Source: Moritella dasanensis ArB 0140 (lineage in GTDB: Bacteria; Pseudomonadota; Gammaproteobacteria; Enterobacterales; Moritellaceae). Taken from it: a stretch of DNA of 64,000 nt. The stretch is from contig NZ_AKXQ01000019.1 in NCBI RefSeq assembly GCF_000276805.1, positions 24,967 through 88,966 of the forward strand, written 5' to 3'. The notes beneath the pieces are model-generated. The model saw only the letters and a program-made list of their open reading frames with translations. It did not search any database and was not told the origin of the DNA. The position numbers and the translations under genes were made by a program. Shown here piece after piece: positions 17,262-25,851 of the stretch. Position 1 is the first letter of the stretch. Every line of letters starts with the position of its first letter.

Positions 17262-18566
17262 ATGGTTATCTTCCTTTTATCTATGTTAGTCATAGTTATT
17301 TTGTTATTAGCTGAAGTTCCGGTGGCATTTTCATTTGGTATTGGCGCTATTTTATTTACCTATGCGACTGGTAATGATATTTCATTTTTAGTCACGCATG
17401 GCTTTAATACCGCGAGTGGTTTTGCGCTGTTAGCGTTGCCCTTGTTTATTTTAGCTGGGATTTTAATGGCCGAAGGCGGGATCTCAGAGCGTTTACTTGA
17501 TTTTGTCAATTCAATCGTTGGTCGCCTTAAGGGTGGATTGGGTGCTGTAACCGTATTAACCTGCGCGCTTTTTGGTGCAATTTCTGGCAGTTCATCGGCC
17601 GCGATTGCGGCGATCGGACAAATAATGATCCCGCGGATGATAAGAGAGGGCTACCCAGAGGGACATGCGACGGCTTTAGTAGCTTGTTCTTCGGTATTAG
17701 CATTGTTAATTCCGCCAAGTATCCCAATGATTATTTTTTCGATTACCGGTGGACTGTCTGTCGGCGCGGCTTTTTTATCGACTATTATTCCGGGTATCTT
17801 GTTAACGATAATATACTGTTGTTTGAATTTTTGGTTTTTACGTAACGATACATCGATAAAAGTTGACCCGCCTTTACCTTTCGCTCAAGCAGTGCGTGGC
17901 GTCGCTAAATCGGGATACAATGCAATGTTCGCATTGTTGATGCCAATCATTATCTTAGGTGCTATTTATAGTGGCATTGCGACGCCAACAGAAGCGGCAG
18001 CCATTGCGGTGATTTATGCGATTCCAGTTAGTTTGATGGTCTACAAGGGCCTGACATTTAAAACATTAGGCAGTGCAACCGTTCGTGCGGTGACGATGAC
18101 CGGATCCATTATGGCCGTATTGTTTTTCTTGTTTATTATGAGCCGGGCAATGATCTTGGAACAAGTCCCCAAACAACTTGCTGAAGCCTTATTAACAATA
18201 TCTGATAATAAACTCGTTATCCTGTTGGTCATCAATGTATTACTATTGCTTATCGGGATGATTGTCGATGATATTTCTGGTGGTGTATTAGCGGCGATTA
18301 TTTTCTTGCCCGTTGTGCAGGCGCTTGGTATTCACCCGATTCATTTTGCTGCCATTGTTGGCGTAAACCTTGGACTCGGTAATGTTTCGCCACCGTGTGC
18401 GCCCATGCTCTATATGGCAGGGGGGGTGGCTAAGTTACCGCTCAATAAATATATTGTGCCGACGGTTAAATTATTATTATTTGGGCATTTACCTATGGTG
18501 TTATTGGTGACTTTTGTTCCTGATATAGCGCTGTTTTTACCCCGTTTATTGATGGGGATTGAGTAA
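17262..18566 (+). CDS. dctM: TRAP transporter large permease (DctM family)
   Basis: A 434-residue protein with roughly twelve hydrophobic segments. Its diagnostic features are ALPLFILAGILMAEGGIS near residue 53, the ISGSSSAAIAAIGQIMIPRM loop around residues 107-127, and NLGLGNVSPPCAPMLY near the C-terminus, where sodium- and substrate-handling residues lie. This is the translocating subunit that takes substrate from DctP. The length is normal for the family. It ends the dctPQM operon, followed by a 14-pair hairpin. Confidence 0.9.
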   Translation: MVIFLLSMLVIVILLLAEVPVAFSFGIGAILFTYATGNDISFLVTHGFNTASGFALLALPLFILAGILMAEGGISERLLDFVNSIVGRLKGGLGAVTVLTCALFGAISGSSSAAIAAIGQIMIPRMIREGYPEGHATALVACSSVLALLIPPSIPMIIFSITGGLSVGAAFLSTIIPGILLTIIYCCLNFWFLRNDTSIKVDPPLPFAQAVRGVAKSGYNAMFALLMPIIILGAIYSGIATPTEAAAIAVIYAIPVSLMVYKGLTFKTLGSATVRAVTMTGSIMAVLFFLFIMSRAMILEQVPKQLAEALLTISDNKLVILLVINVLLLLIGMIVDDISGGVLAAIIFLPVVQALGIHPIHFAAIVGVNLGLGNVSPPCAPMLYMAGGVAKLPLNKYIVPTVKLLLFGHLPMVLLVTFVPDIALFLPRLLMGIE

Positions 18567-18580
18567 CTTAGACTCGTGCT

Positions 18581-18624
18581 TCTGGGCCATCAGATCTTTC
18601 TTTAAGTCTGATGGCCCAGACGTT
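18581..18624 (+). terminator. long hairpin after dctM (probable terminator)
   Basis: A perfect 14-base inverted repeat (tctgggccatcaga 18581-18594 with 18607-18620, 12-base loop) lies 14 bases after the dctM stop. It is followed by CGTTTT, a weak U-tract. Termination is likely, but transcript stabilisation is an alternative. The 228 bases beyond it, up to the next gene, hold nothing I can support. Confidence 0.65.
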
Positions 18625-18852
18625 TTGGCGCAGGGTTTCATGCCATCGAAACGCAACGCAAGATAAGCCCGTATAATCTATTTTTTGACGAAATAATGAC
18701 TCACTCACTACCGCGAACATCACCTTCCTCATATTTTTCAGTATTAAAATAGTCACTAAACTAGTATTTAATGCCAACGCTGCTTTATGATGAGGTATGG
18801 TGCATAACAATACAGCTGTTTATTGCTGATAACGCGGTGACGAGAAACGAAC

Positions 18853-19332
18853 ATGACTAAACCAACAACCAAGCAAAACATAAATCAACCTAATCAAGTT
18901 GTTGATGAACCGCTTGTTGCTGAAACAAACGTGACAGAACCGATAATGGCTGAAAATTATTTAGTCTCGCAACCGTGGCGTACATTGTTACTTTTGGCTG
19001 GCTGTCTTGCCGTCGCTTTAGGTGTATTAGGTATTTTCTTACCGCTATTACCAACGGTGCCGTTTTTATTGTTAGCCGCTGCCTGTTTTAGTCGTTCTTC
19101 ACGCAAACTCCAATTATGGCTGTTTAATCATCGCTATCTTGGCCCTTACTTAACCAATTATTTATTGCGTAAAGGTATTAGCAAAAAGCAGTTAGTAAGT
19201 TCTCTTTCAAGTATGTGGCTGGCGATGCTATTAGCCATTTATTTTGCCCCTATTTGGGCGGTGAAAATACTATTAGTGATCACGGCTTGTCTTGTTAGTC
19301 GCCACCTTCTATCCTTACAACGCTTACCATAA
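18853..19332 (+). CDS. YbaN-like inner-membrane protein (DUF454)
   Basis: A 159-residue protein: a hydrophilic, Gln/Asn/Thr-rich N-terminal tail of about 40 residues, then the DUF454 core. The core contains LGVLGIFLPLLPTVPFLLLAAACFSRSSRKLQLWLFNHRYLGPYL and two further hydrophobic segments at 112-150. The LPLLPTVPF motif and the SR-S-K-W/L-WL-NH pattern are diagnostic of YbaN. The family has no established biochemical function. The extended N-terminus is longer than in E. coli YbaN. The gene stands alone between the TRAP operon and putA. Confidence 0.82.
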   Translation: MTKPTTKQNINQPNQVVDEPLVAETNVTEPIMAENYLVSQPWRTLLLLAGCLAVALGVLGIFLPLLPTVPFLLLAAACFSRSSRKLQLWLFNHRYLGPYLTNYLLRKGISKKQLVSSLSSMWLAMLLAIYFAPIWAVKILLVITACLVSRHLLSLQRLP

Positions 19333-19517
19333 AGACTATTTTTATGATTTATAGGTGGTGTATTCGCTTAAATGCCCTGCAAAACTGCAGTTAAATACTA
19401 ATTATTTTATATAAATCACATTTTCTTTCTATTTCTGATAACTAACCCATATTATTTTCGTATCTTTAATGTAACACTCCGGCAGCATTAAATTTCGTAA
19501 GTTAAGAGGCCCTTGGT

Positions 19518-22500
19518 ATGTTTAAAGCGTTAGATGCACTTTCACCGTCGTTTATAGATCGTCCTATGGATGAACTTTGGCAGTTAATATCTCCTTTGTA
19601 TATGGTTGATGAGTCAGAATGGTTAGCAGAATTGCTACCAATGGCCCGTCCATCTGCAGAAGAGAAATCTCAGATCACAATCAATGCAACTGTGTTAATT
19701 GAACGCGTGCGCGCTGATAAACAAGCCATTCAAATGATTGATGCCTTGTTATTGGAATACAGCTTAGATACTAAAGAAGGTATCTTGTTGATGTGTCTTG
19801 CCGAAGCCTTAATGCGTATTCCTGACGCGGCAACAGCTGATGCATTAATTCGCGATAAATTAAGCGTAGCAGATTGGAAATCACATTTAAAAAATTCTGA
19901 TTCAACCTTTGTGAATGCATCGACATGGGGACTATTACTGACCGGTAAAGTTGTCAGCATGGATCGCAACGATACTAAATCAGCGGGTAATACCATTAGC
20001 CGTTTAGTAAATAAAGTATCAGAACCTATTATTCGTCAAGCAATGAACCAAGCCATGAAGATCATGGGACACCAATTTGTATTGGGTCGTGACATCGCTG
20101 AAGCACAAAAAAATGGCCGTCCACAACGTGACAAAGGCTTTACCTACTCATTTGATATGTTAGGTGAGTCTGCATTAACGACCGATGATGCCAAAAAATA
20201 TTTTAATGATTACATCAAAGCGGTTGAGTCGGTAGGCAAAAATACCTATGCCAAAGATAAAACGCCAGCGCCGACCGTGTCTATTAAATTATCGGCATTA
20301 CACCCACGTTATGAAGTTGCTAACGAAGCGCGTGTAATGACAGAAATGCACGACACGGTATTAGAATTATTATTACGTGCGCGTGATTTAGATGTCGGTA
20401 TCACCATTGATGCGGAAGAAGCCGATCGTTTAGAGCTGTCATTAGCCTTATTTGAAAAACTATACCGTAACCCGAGACTACAAGGTTGGGGTAAATTCGG
20501 TATCGTTGTTCAAGCTTATTCTAAGCGTGCATTGCCAACATTAGTGTGGCTTGCAGCATTAGCGAAAGAGCAGGGCGATGTGATCCCGCTGCGCTTAGTG
20601 AAAGGTGCTTATTGGGATACTGAGCTTAAATTATCACAGCAAAATGGCTATGATGCTTACCCCGTTTATACACGCAAAGAAGCGACTGATGTTGCCTATT
20701 TAGCCTGTGCACGTTTCTTACTTAGCGAACAAATTCGTGGTTGTATCTATCCACAGTTTGCCAGCCACAATGCCCACACGGTATCTGCTATTGCGACGAT
20801 GGCTACGCATAAAGATTTTGAATTCCAACGTCTACACGGTATGGGTGATGCGCTCTATAACCACGCATTAGACATCTATGGTGTGAACGTACGTATTTAC
20901 GCGCCAGTCGGTAGTCACAAAGACTTGCTACCATACTTGGTTCGCCGTCTATTAGAGAATGGTGCAAACAGCTCGTTTGTACACCGTTTGGTTGATGCTG
21001 ATTGTCCGATTACGGAATTAACAGAGCATCCGGTTGATACCTTAGACAGTCGTCCGACATTACATAATAGTTTGATCCCATTACCAACGAAGATTTTTGC
21101 CGGGCGTAAAAACTCATGCAACATCAATGTTGATATTATCAGTGAGATCACGCCGTTTAATACCGAACTGACATTACAAATGCAAAAAACGTGGCAAGCA
21201 GCGCCAGTGGTTAATGGTCAAGTGATCACCACTGAATTAGCTAACGCTAAGCCTGTTAGTGCACCATACGACCGTCGTATTCACGTGGGTCAAGTATTGT
21301 GGTCAACACCTGCTGAAGTAACAACTGCGCTAGATACGGCAGCGGATTACTTCCCAACATGGTCTGCAGTACCAGTCGCAGAACGTGCTGCATGTTTAAA
21401 TAATATAGCCGATTTATTAGAAGAAAACTTGGCTGAATTAGTGGCGTTATGCCATAAAGAAGCCGGTAAAACCATTCACGATAGCTTAGATGAAGTACGT
21501 GAAGCGGTTGATTTCTGTCGTTACTACGCAATGCAAGCCACTGAAAACTTCTCGGTAGCAAAAAACCAAGTACGTTTTGATGGTATTGCCCAGCAAGTAA
21601 CACGTCAGGGACAAGGTGTCTTTGTTTGTATTAGCCCTTGGAACTTCCCGTTAGCTATCTTCCTTGGTCAAGTTGCCGCAGCGTTAGTCGCGGGTAATAC
21701 CGTGATTGCGAAACCTGCTGAGCAAACGAGTTTGATTGCAGCGCGTACCATGGAACTGATGTTAGAAGCTGGTTTCCCTAAAGAAGCGATACATCTACTG
21801 CCTGGTAGCGGTGCTGTCGTTGGTTCATTACTGACTGCGGATGAACGTATTGCTGGTGTGGTATTTACCGGTTCGACTGAAACAGCGCAAGTGATTAACC
21901 GTTCATTGGCTAAACGTGATACCAACGTGGCGACACTGATTGCTGAAACGGGTGGTCAAAACACCATGATTGTTGACAGTACGGCACTGCCAGAACAAGT
22001 CGTTCGTGATGTCATGCGCTCTGCGTTTGCGTCAGCGGGACAACGTTGTTCAGCATTACGCGTATTGTTTGTGCAGGAAGACGTTGCTGACCGTATTACC
22101 ACCTTGATCCAAGGTGCAATGAAAGAATTACACGTTGGTCTGCCGCAACAGCATCATACTGATGTTGGTCCGGTGATTGATTTATTGGCGAAGAATAAAC
22201 TGCAAGCGCACATTGATATAATGCGTGCAACAAGTAAATTAGTTGGTGAAGTAACGCTGAGTGAAGAATGTAACTTTGGTGATTTTATTGCGCCAATCGC
22301 ATTTGAAATTAACAGCATTGACCAATTAGAAAATGAACAGTTCGGTCCTATTTTACATATCGTGCGTTATAAAGCCGCTGAGTTAAACAAGGTGATTAGC
22401 GAAATCAATGCCACTGGTTTTGGTCTAACGATGGGTATCCACAGCCGTAATGAACGTACTTACACTGATATTGAACGCCAAATAAGAGTCGGTAACTGCT

Positions 22501-22634
22501 ACATCAACCGCGACCAAGTCGGTGCTGTGGTTGGTGTGCAACCATTCGGTGGTCAAGGTTTATCAGGTACGGGTCCAAAAGCGGGTGGTCCACATTACCT
22601 CTATCGTTTCACTAAGCAAGTTGTTAGCGCTTAA
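19518..22634 (+). CDS. putA: bifunctional proline dehydrogenase / L-glutamate gamma-semialdehyde dehydrogenase
   Basis: A 1038-residue bifunctional enzyme. The FAD-dependent proline dehydrogenase barrel lies at about residues 130-470 (ITIDAEEADRLELS, RLVKGAYWD, FASHNAHTV). The NAD-dependent P5C dehydrogenase spans about 540-1035, with FTGSTETAQVINR, AETGGQN and catalytic Cys844 in SAGQRCSALR. It converts proline to glutamate with substrate channelling. Relative to E. coli PutA (about 1320 residues) it lacks the N-terminal ribbon-helix-helix DNA-binding domain and the C-terminal ALDH-like domain, so it should not autoregulate. The missing C-terminal domain seems to be supplied by the next gene, 31 bases downstream. 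The start has GAGG at 8-base spacing. Confidence 0.93.
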   Translation: MFKALDALSPSFIDRPMDELWQLISPLYMVDESEWLAELLPMARPSAEEKSQITINATVLIERVRADKQAIQMIDALLLEYSLDTKEGILLMCLAEALMRIPDAATADALIRDKLSVADWKSHLKNSDSTFVNASTWGLLLTGKVVSMDRNDTKSAGNTISRLVNKVSEPIIRQAMNQAMKIMGHQFVLGRDIAEAQKNGRPQRDKGFTYSFDMLGESALTTDDAKKYFNDYIKAVESVGKNTYAKDKTPAPTVSIKLSALHPRYEVANEARVMTEMHDTVLELLLRARDLDVGITIDAEEADRLELSLALFEKLYRNPRLQGWGKFGIVVQAYSKRALPTLVWLAALAKEQGDVIPLRLVKGAYWDTELKLSQQNGYDAYPVYTRKEATDVAYLACARFLLSEQIRGCIYPQFASHNAHTVSAIATMATHKDFEFQRLHGMGDALYNHALDIYGVNVRIYAPVGSHKDLLPYLVRRLLENGANSSFVHRLVDADCPITELTEHPVDTLDSRPTLHNSLIPLPTKIFAGRKNSCNINVDIISEITPFNTELTLQMQKTWQAAPVVNGQVITTELANAKPVSAPYDRRIHVGQVLWSTPAEVTTALDTAADYFPTWSAVPVAERAACLNNIADLLEENLAELVALCHKEAGKTIHDSLDEVREAVDFCRYYAMQATENFSVAKNQVRFDGIAQQVTRQGQGVFVCISPWNFPLAIFLGQVAAALVAGNTVIAKPAEQTSLIAARTMELMLEAGFPKEAIHLLPGSGAVVGSLLTADERIAGVVFTGSTETAQVINRSLAKRDTNVATLIAETGGQNTMIVDSTALPEQVVRDVMRSAFASAGQRCSALRVLFVQEDVADRITTLIQGAMKELHVGLPQQHHTDVGPVIDLLAKNKLQAHIDIMRATSKLVGEVTLSEECNFGDFIAPIAFEINSIDQLENEQFGPILHIVRYKAAELNKVISEINATGFGLTMGIHSRNERTYTDIERQIRVGNCYINRDQVGAVVGVQPFGGQGLSGTGPKAGGPHYLYRFTKQVVSA

Positions 22635-22665
22635 GCTGCGTCATTGTAAATTAAGGAGTTAAACC

Positions 22666-23403
22666 ATGGTTGTAAAAAATAAAGTAGTACAGACGCAGCA
22701 GCTGATTGAAACCGGTCTTTGCGCATGGCAACACTGGAATGATTTGGGTGTGATTGCCCGTGCAGAATTGATTGCTAAGTGGGTTGATATCATTAGCCAA
22801 GAGGCGGCATTAGGTAAACTTGCTGGTGAAATGGCGAAATATCAAAAACACCAAGCGGTGACGTTACTGGGCGATGAAAAATTAATGCCAGGCCCGACGG
22901 GTGAAGTGAACGAACTTTACAGTGCCGGACGTGGTTTATTTGTTGTTGCAGCGACAGACGCAGAGCAGAGCAGCACGATTAATGCCATCGTTGGTCATAT
23001 TAGTGCGGCATTGTTAGCCGGTAATACCTTGGTATTGGCGCTACCACAAGCGCAGCAAGCATTACAGTTTGTGTTGCTTAATACGTTACACGCCGCTGGC
23101 ATCTCGAATTTAGTCGTGCAAGGCGCTGAAGAAACAGCGTTAACTGCATTGATTGAATCGCCAAAAGTGGCTGGTGTTGCCTTTACGGGTGATGCGAAGA
23201 CAGCACAAAACATTAACCGTACCTTATCGACTCGTAGCGGTTTATTGGCACAGCTGGTGGCTGAAGTCAGCGGTAGTGCATTGGCATACGTAACGGATAA
23301 TCATTTTATCCTGCGCTTTATTACTGAGCGTACGCGTACGATCAATATTACTGCGGTCGGTGGTAATGCTACCTTGCTAGAACTCGGTGGCGGCGACCAT
23401 TAA
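22666..23403 (+). CDS. free-standing non-catalytic ALDH-superfamily subunit of PutA
   Basis: A 245-residue protein resembling an aldehyde dehydrogenase Rossmann fold (ISAALLAGNTLVLALPQ, VAGVAFTGDAKTAQNINRTL) but with no catalytic Cys domain. The C-terminus, RTRTINITAVGGNATLLELGG, resembles the conserved C-terminal motif that ends long PutA proteins, where a non-catalytic ALDH-like domain (ALDHSF) seals the substrate channel. Position (31 bases after putA, AAGGAG ribosome site) and this tail argue that it is the detached lid/oligomerisation domain rather than a broken dehydrogenase. Databases often label such genes 1-pyrroline-5-carboxylate dehydrogenase, but the missing active site makes that activity unlikely. 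Confidence 0.75.
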   Translation: MVVKNKVVQTQQLIETGLCAWQHWNDLGVIARAELIAKWVDIISQEAALGKLAGEMAKYQKHQAVTLLGDEKLMPGPTGEVNELYSAGRGLFVVAATDAEQSSTINAIVGHISAALLAGNTLVLALPQAQQALQFVLLNTLHAAGISNLVVQGAEETALTALIESPKVAGVAFTGDAKTAQNINRTLSTRSGLLAQLVAEVSGSALAYVTDNHFILRFITERTRTINITAVGGNATLLELGGGDH

Positions 23404-23565
23404 CCGAATTATAAATATAGTAATGTGAATAACCCAGTTTGGTGCTCGTTTGAGTCGCTGAACTGGGACTCCTATCCGTGTATCTCCGCTTATTTAGTAG
23501 TATCATCAGCCCCATTCTCTTAAATAGTCTTAAGTTATTTTTTTAAAATTAACAGTAGGTCACTG

Positions 23566-24030
23566 ATGCAAAAAATTACCCGTTGCATGGCAGCTAACAA
23601 ACGTATCGCGCTTGTAGCCCATGATCACATGAAGTCAGATTTAATTGCTTGGTCAAAAGCACGTGTTGAGATCCTGCAAAAACACCATTTGTTTGGTACT
23701 GGCACCACTGCCACGTTATTGACTAAACACGTAGGACTGCCTGTTAAAGCATTGTTTAGTGGTCCAATGGGCGGCGATCAACAGCTTGGTGCGCTGATTG
23801 CAGAAGGCGAGATTGACATGATGATCTTCTTTTGGGACCCAATGAATGCGGTACCGCACGATCCCGATGTTAAAGCATTATTACGCTTAGCGGCAGTATG
23901 GAATATTCCGGTAGCAACGAATCCTGCCACGGCAGATTTTATTATCGATTCGATTCATACCAGCAGTAAATACGAACATGAAATTCCAGATTACCAAGGT
24001 TACTTAGCAGAGCGTACTAGCGAACTTTAA
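23566..24030 (+). CDS. mgsA: methylglyoxal synthase
   Basis: A 154-residue enzyme, the normal length. It converts dihydroxyacetone phosphate to methylglyoxal and phosphate. The family residues align in number with E. coli MgsA: H19 in VAHDHMK, GTGTT at 45-49 for phosphate binding, catalytic D71 in [10 protein letters not shown]98 and D101 in [14 protein letters not shown]. The protein is soluble and usually a hexamer that relieves phosphate-starved glycolytic overflow. It is a single-gene unit, with an AGG ribosome site 7 bases before ATG and a strong hairpin downstream shared with convergent ribA. Confidence 0.95.
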   Translation: MQKITRCMAANKRIALVAHDHMKSDLIAWSKARVEILQKHHLFGTGTTATLLTKHVGLPVKALFSGPMGGDQQLGALIAEGEIDMMIFFWDPMNAVPHDPDVKALLRLAAVWNIPVATNPATADFIIDSIHTSSKYEHEIPDYQGYLAERTSEL

Positions 24031-24101
24031 CGTGACGATTTAGACATAATAGACGTAATGGTGGGTGGCAAATAGGTTACTTGGCATTGTGGTATGAAAC
24101 G

Positions 24102-24130
24102 AATAACAGCAGCCAATGGCTGCTGTTATT
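24102..24130. terminator. bidirectional terminator between mgsA and ribA
   Basis: A perfect 13-pair stem (24102-24114 with 24118-24130, loop AAT) lies between the convergent stop codons. It has modest T-richness on the plus side (ATTGTTTAT). Confidence 0.7.
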
Positions 24131-24143
24131 GTTTATAGCGGTA

Positions 24144-24161
24144 GCTGTTATTAATAACAGC
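24144..24161. repeat. 18-base perfect palindrome re-using the terminator arm
   Basis: The sequence gctgttattaataacagc is a perfect palindrome 5 bases beyond the ribA stop. Its arms repeat the arm of the neighbouring hairpin (gctgttatt at 24122-24130 and aataacagc at 24102-24110). It looks like a partial duplication of the terminator and could assist termination of ribA. Confidence 0.65.
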
Positions 24162-24166
24162 AGCGC

Positions 24167-24778
24167 TTATTGATCTTCTTTGAAATGCGTTTCCGTCATC
24201 ATATGACCAAGCTTGTCAGCTTTGGTTTTCAAATAATGCTCATTGTGCATATTCTTACCCACTTGTAATGGCTCACGTGCCACGACATTAACGCCGTATT
24301 CTTCCATCGCCGCTAATTTTTTCGGATTATTGGTCATTAACTTCACTTTGTTAACGCCAAGATGATCTAACATCGGTTTGCACATCGCATAATTACGTAA
24401 GTCCGCAGCAAAACCTAACTGTTCATTGGCTTCAACGGTATTCGCACCAGCATCTTGTAAATTATACGCGCGGATCTTGTTTAACAGACCAATACCACGG
24501 CCTTCTTGACGCAGATAAAGAATAAATCCAGCACCCGCTTCAGTGATATTTTTCATCGCTGTTTCAAGTTGAAAACCACAATCACAACGCAAACTAAACA
24601 GTGCATCACCGGTTAAACATTCTGAATGGATACGTCCTAGAATGACATCATCGCCCGTTAACTCACCATAGGTTAGTGCAACATGCTCTTTACCTGTTTC
24701 TGAGTCTTCGAAGCCGTGCATGGTGAAAGTACCAAAAGGTGTTGGTAGTTTTGAAGATGCGATAAATTTAATAGACAC
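24167..24778 (-). CDS. ribA: GTP cyclohydrolase II
   Basis: A 203-residue enzyme for the first step of riboflavin synthesis: GTP to 2,5-diamino-6-ribosylaminopyrimidinone phosphate, formate and pyrophosphate. The zinc ligands C54, C65 and C67 ([18 protein letters not shown]) match E. coli numbering. The nucleotide/phosphate elements RQEGRGIGL near residue 90-98 and D126/R128 in AADLRNY also match. No DHBP synthase domain is fused. It converges on mgsA across a strong hairpin. No riboflavin-type leader is visible upstream. Confidence 0.95.
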   Translation of the reverse strand: MSIKFIASSKLPTPFGTFTMHGFEDSETGKEHVALTYGELTGDDVILGRIHSECLTGDALFSLRCDCGFQLETAMKNITEAGAGFILYLRQEGRGIGLLNKIRAYNLQDAGANTVEANEQLGFAADLRNYAMCKPMLDHLGVNKVKLMTNNPKKLAAMEEYGVNVVAREPLQVGKNMHNEHYLKTKADKLGHMMTETHFKEDQ

Positions 24779-25045
24779 GGATTACCTCTTACTATTCAGC
24801 ACTTATGATTAGCGATGAACGTCAAATAGAATTATTTAGTTAGTTTACGCGTTTATGGCGGCAATCTGAATAGAGAATTGTAAAAAGACGGGATAATTAT
24901 CATTCGCTGTAACGATCAAAGCAAAGTACACCAAATTATGTACTCTGCTGTGTTGCTTTCGTGCACGTTCGTGAGCCTTGGCGTCAGCTCAATCAGTGAG
25001 GGGTCACAACGGGGTTATGCACAGCGGCTTGTTATTGATGCAAGC

Positions 25046-25633
25046 TTAGTGGCGAACGTAAAACTCTTTAGCAAATGCAGGACGTGCTGATTTCAGCGCT
25101 TTCGCTTGTAAATCAGTCATCTTGCCTTCTGGGAAACCTAAGGCTTTATGATCCAGTAACGGGCGCGCTTTAATGTTGATACACAGTTTAATCTTGCTAC
25201 CTGTACCGATGATCTCTTGGCTGTTTAATGCTGGTACCAAAATACAATTATCAACTAAATTAGCCACGGCGGCTGCTTCTAATGGCAGTGAAATGATATC
25301 TTTCTTTTGGAAAATAAATTCACGGATCACCGCTTGTTCAGAGGTATTCATTACCTTGACCATTTGATGGATCTTGTTCATGGTGCCGGTTTCGACTTGT
25401 TTATCAAGTACCGATTGCCCGGTTTTAACCAGCAGTAAAGCGATAAAATAAGCCAGCGCAGAGATGACAATAATAGAGATGTAACCACGGTATTGGCTGA
25501 CCCATTGATCTAAGCCTGAGACCGACAGTGCAGTTGTTGGCAATAGTAATACTAATGCAGCTGCAAGCAGTAACCAAGTGGTGGCGATGTTTATCTGTTT
25601 GTAATTTTGAATATACTGTTTAAGTTCTTGCAT
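25046..25633 (-). CDS. SieB-like membrane protein (superinfection-exclusion B family)
   Basis: A 195-residue protein with two membrane helices (about residues 20-37 and 50-70) followed by a cytoplasmic domain of about 120 residues. The layout, with a helical hairpin, a NTSEQAVIREFIFQKKDIISLPL stretch and VANLVDNCILVPAL, resembles the SieB domain named after a P22/lambda protein that aborts infection by other phages. Chromosomal homologues are common in Vibrio-like bacteria, and their role there is not established. I chose the ATG at 25631-25633 because AGAAGG precedes it at 7 bases. The frame extends to a TTG at 25663. No phage genes lie nearby. Confidence 0.55.
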   Translation of the reverse strand: MQELKQYIQNYKQINIATTWLLLAAALVLLLPTTALSVSGLDQWVSQYRGYISIIVISALAYFIALLLVKTGQSVLDKQVETGTMNKIHQMVKVMNTSEQAVIREFIFQKKDIISLPLEAAAVANLVDNCILVPALNSQEIIGTGSKIKLCINIKARPLLDHKALGFPEGKMTDLQAKALKSARPAFAKEFYVRH

Positions 25634-25851
25634 GATAAACCTTCTACTGATGACCGGAGTCAAAAAATTGTCTGACGCGTGACATAATTCCGCTGTTCTA
25701 TTGCATATTTCTTGTCATATTTCTTTATTTATAGATATAAGCATTTTCTGTGCCACTAAATTAATTATTTTCTATAGTCGTGATATTGATGACTATCAGC
25801 AGCTTGCGCCGTATACTAACCCCTGTTTATGCACTTTTAAATGGATGTAAC

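Noticed and set aside
18568..18810. 80-codon minus-strand frame after dctM
   Set aside because: It covers the dctM hairpin and has no recognisable motif or ribosome site.
22666..23403. Pseudogene or truncated P5C dehydrogenase
   Set aside because: The frame is intact, has a strong ribosome site and a PutA-like C-terminal motif, so a functional non-catalytic subunit is more likely.
24779..25045. FMN riboswitch upstream of ribA
   Set aside because: None of the conserved FMN aptamer boxes is recognisable in the 267 bases upstream.
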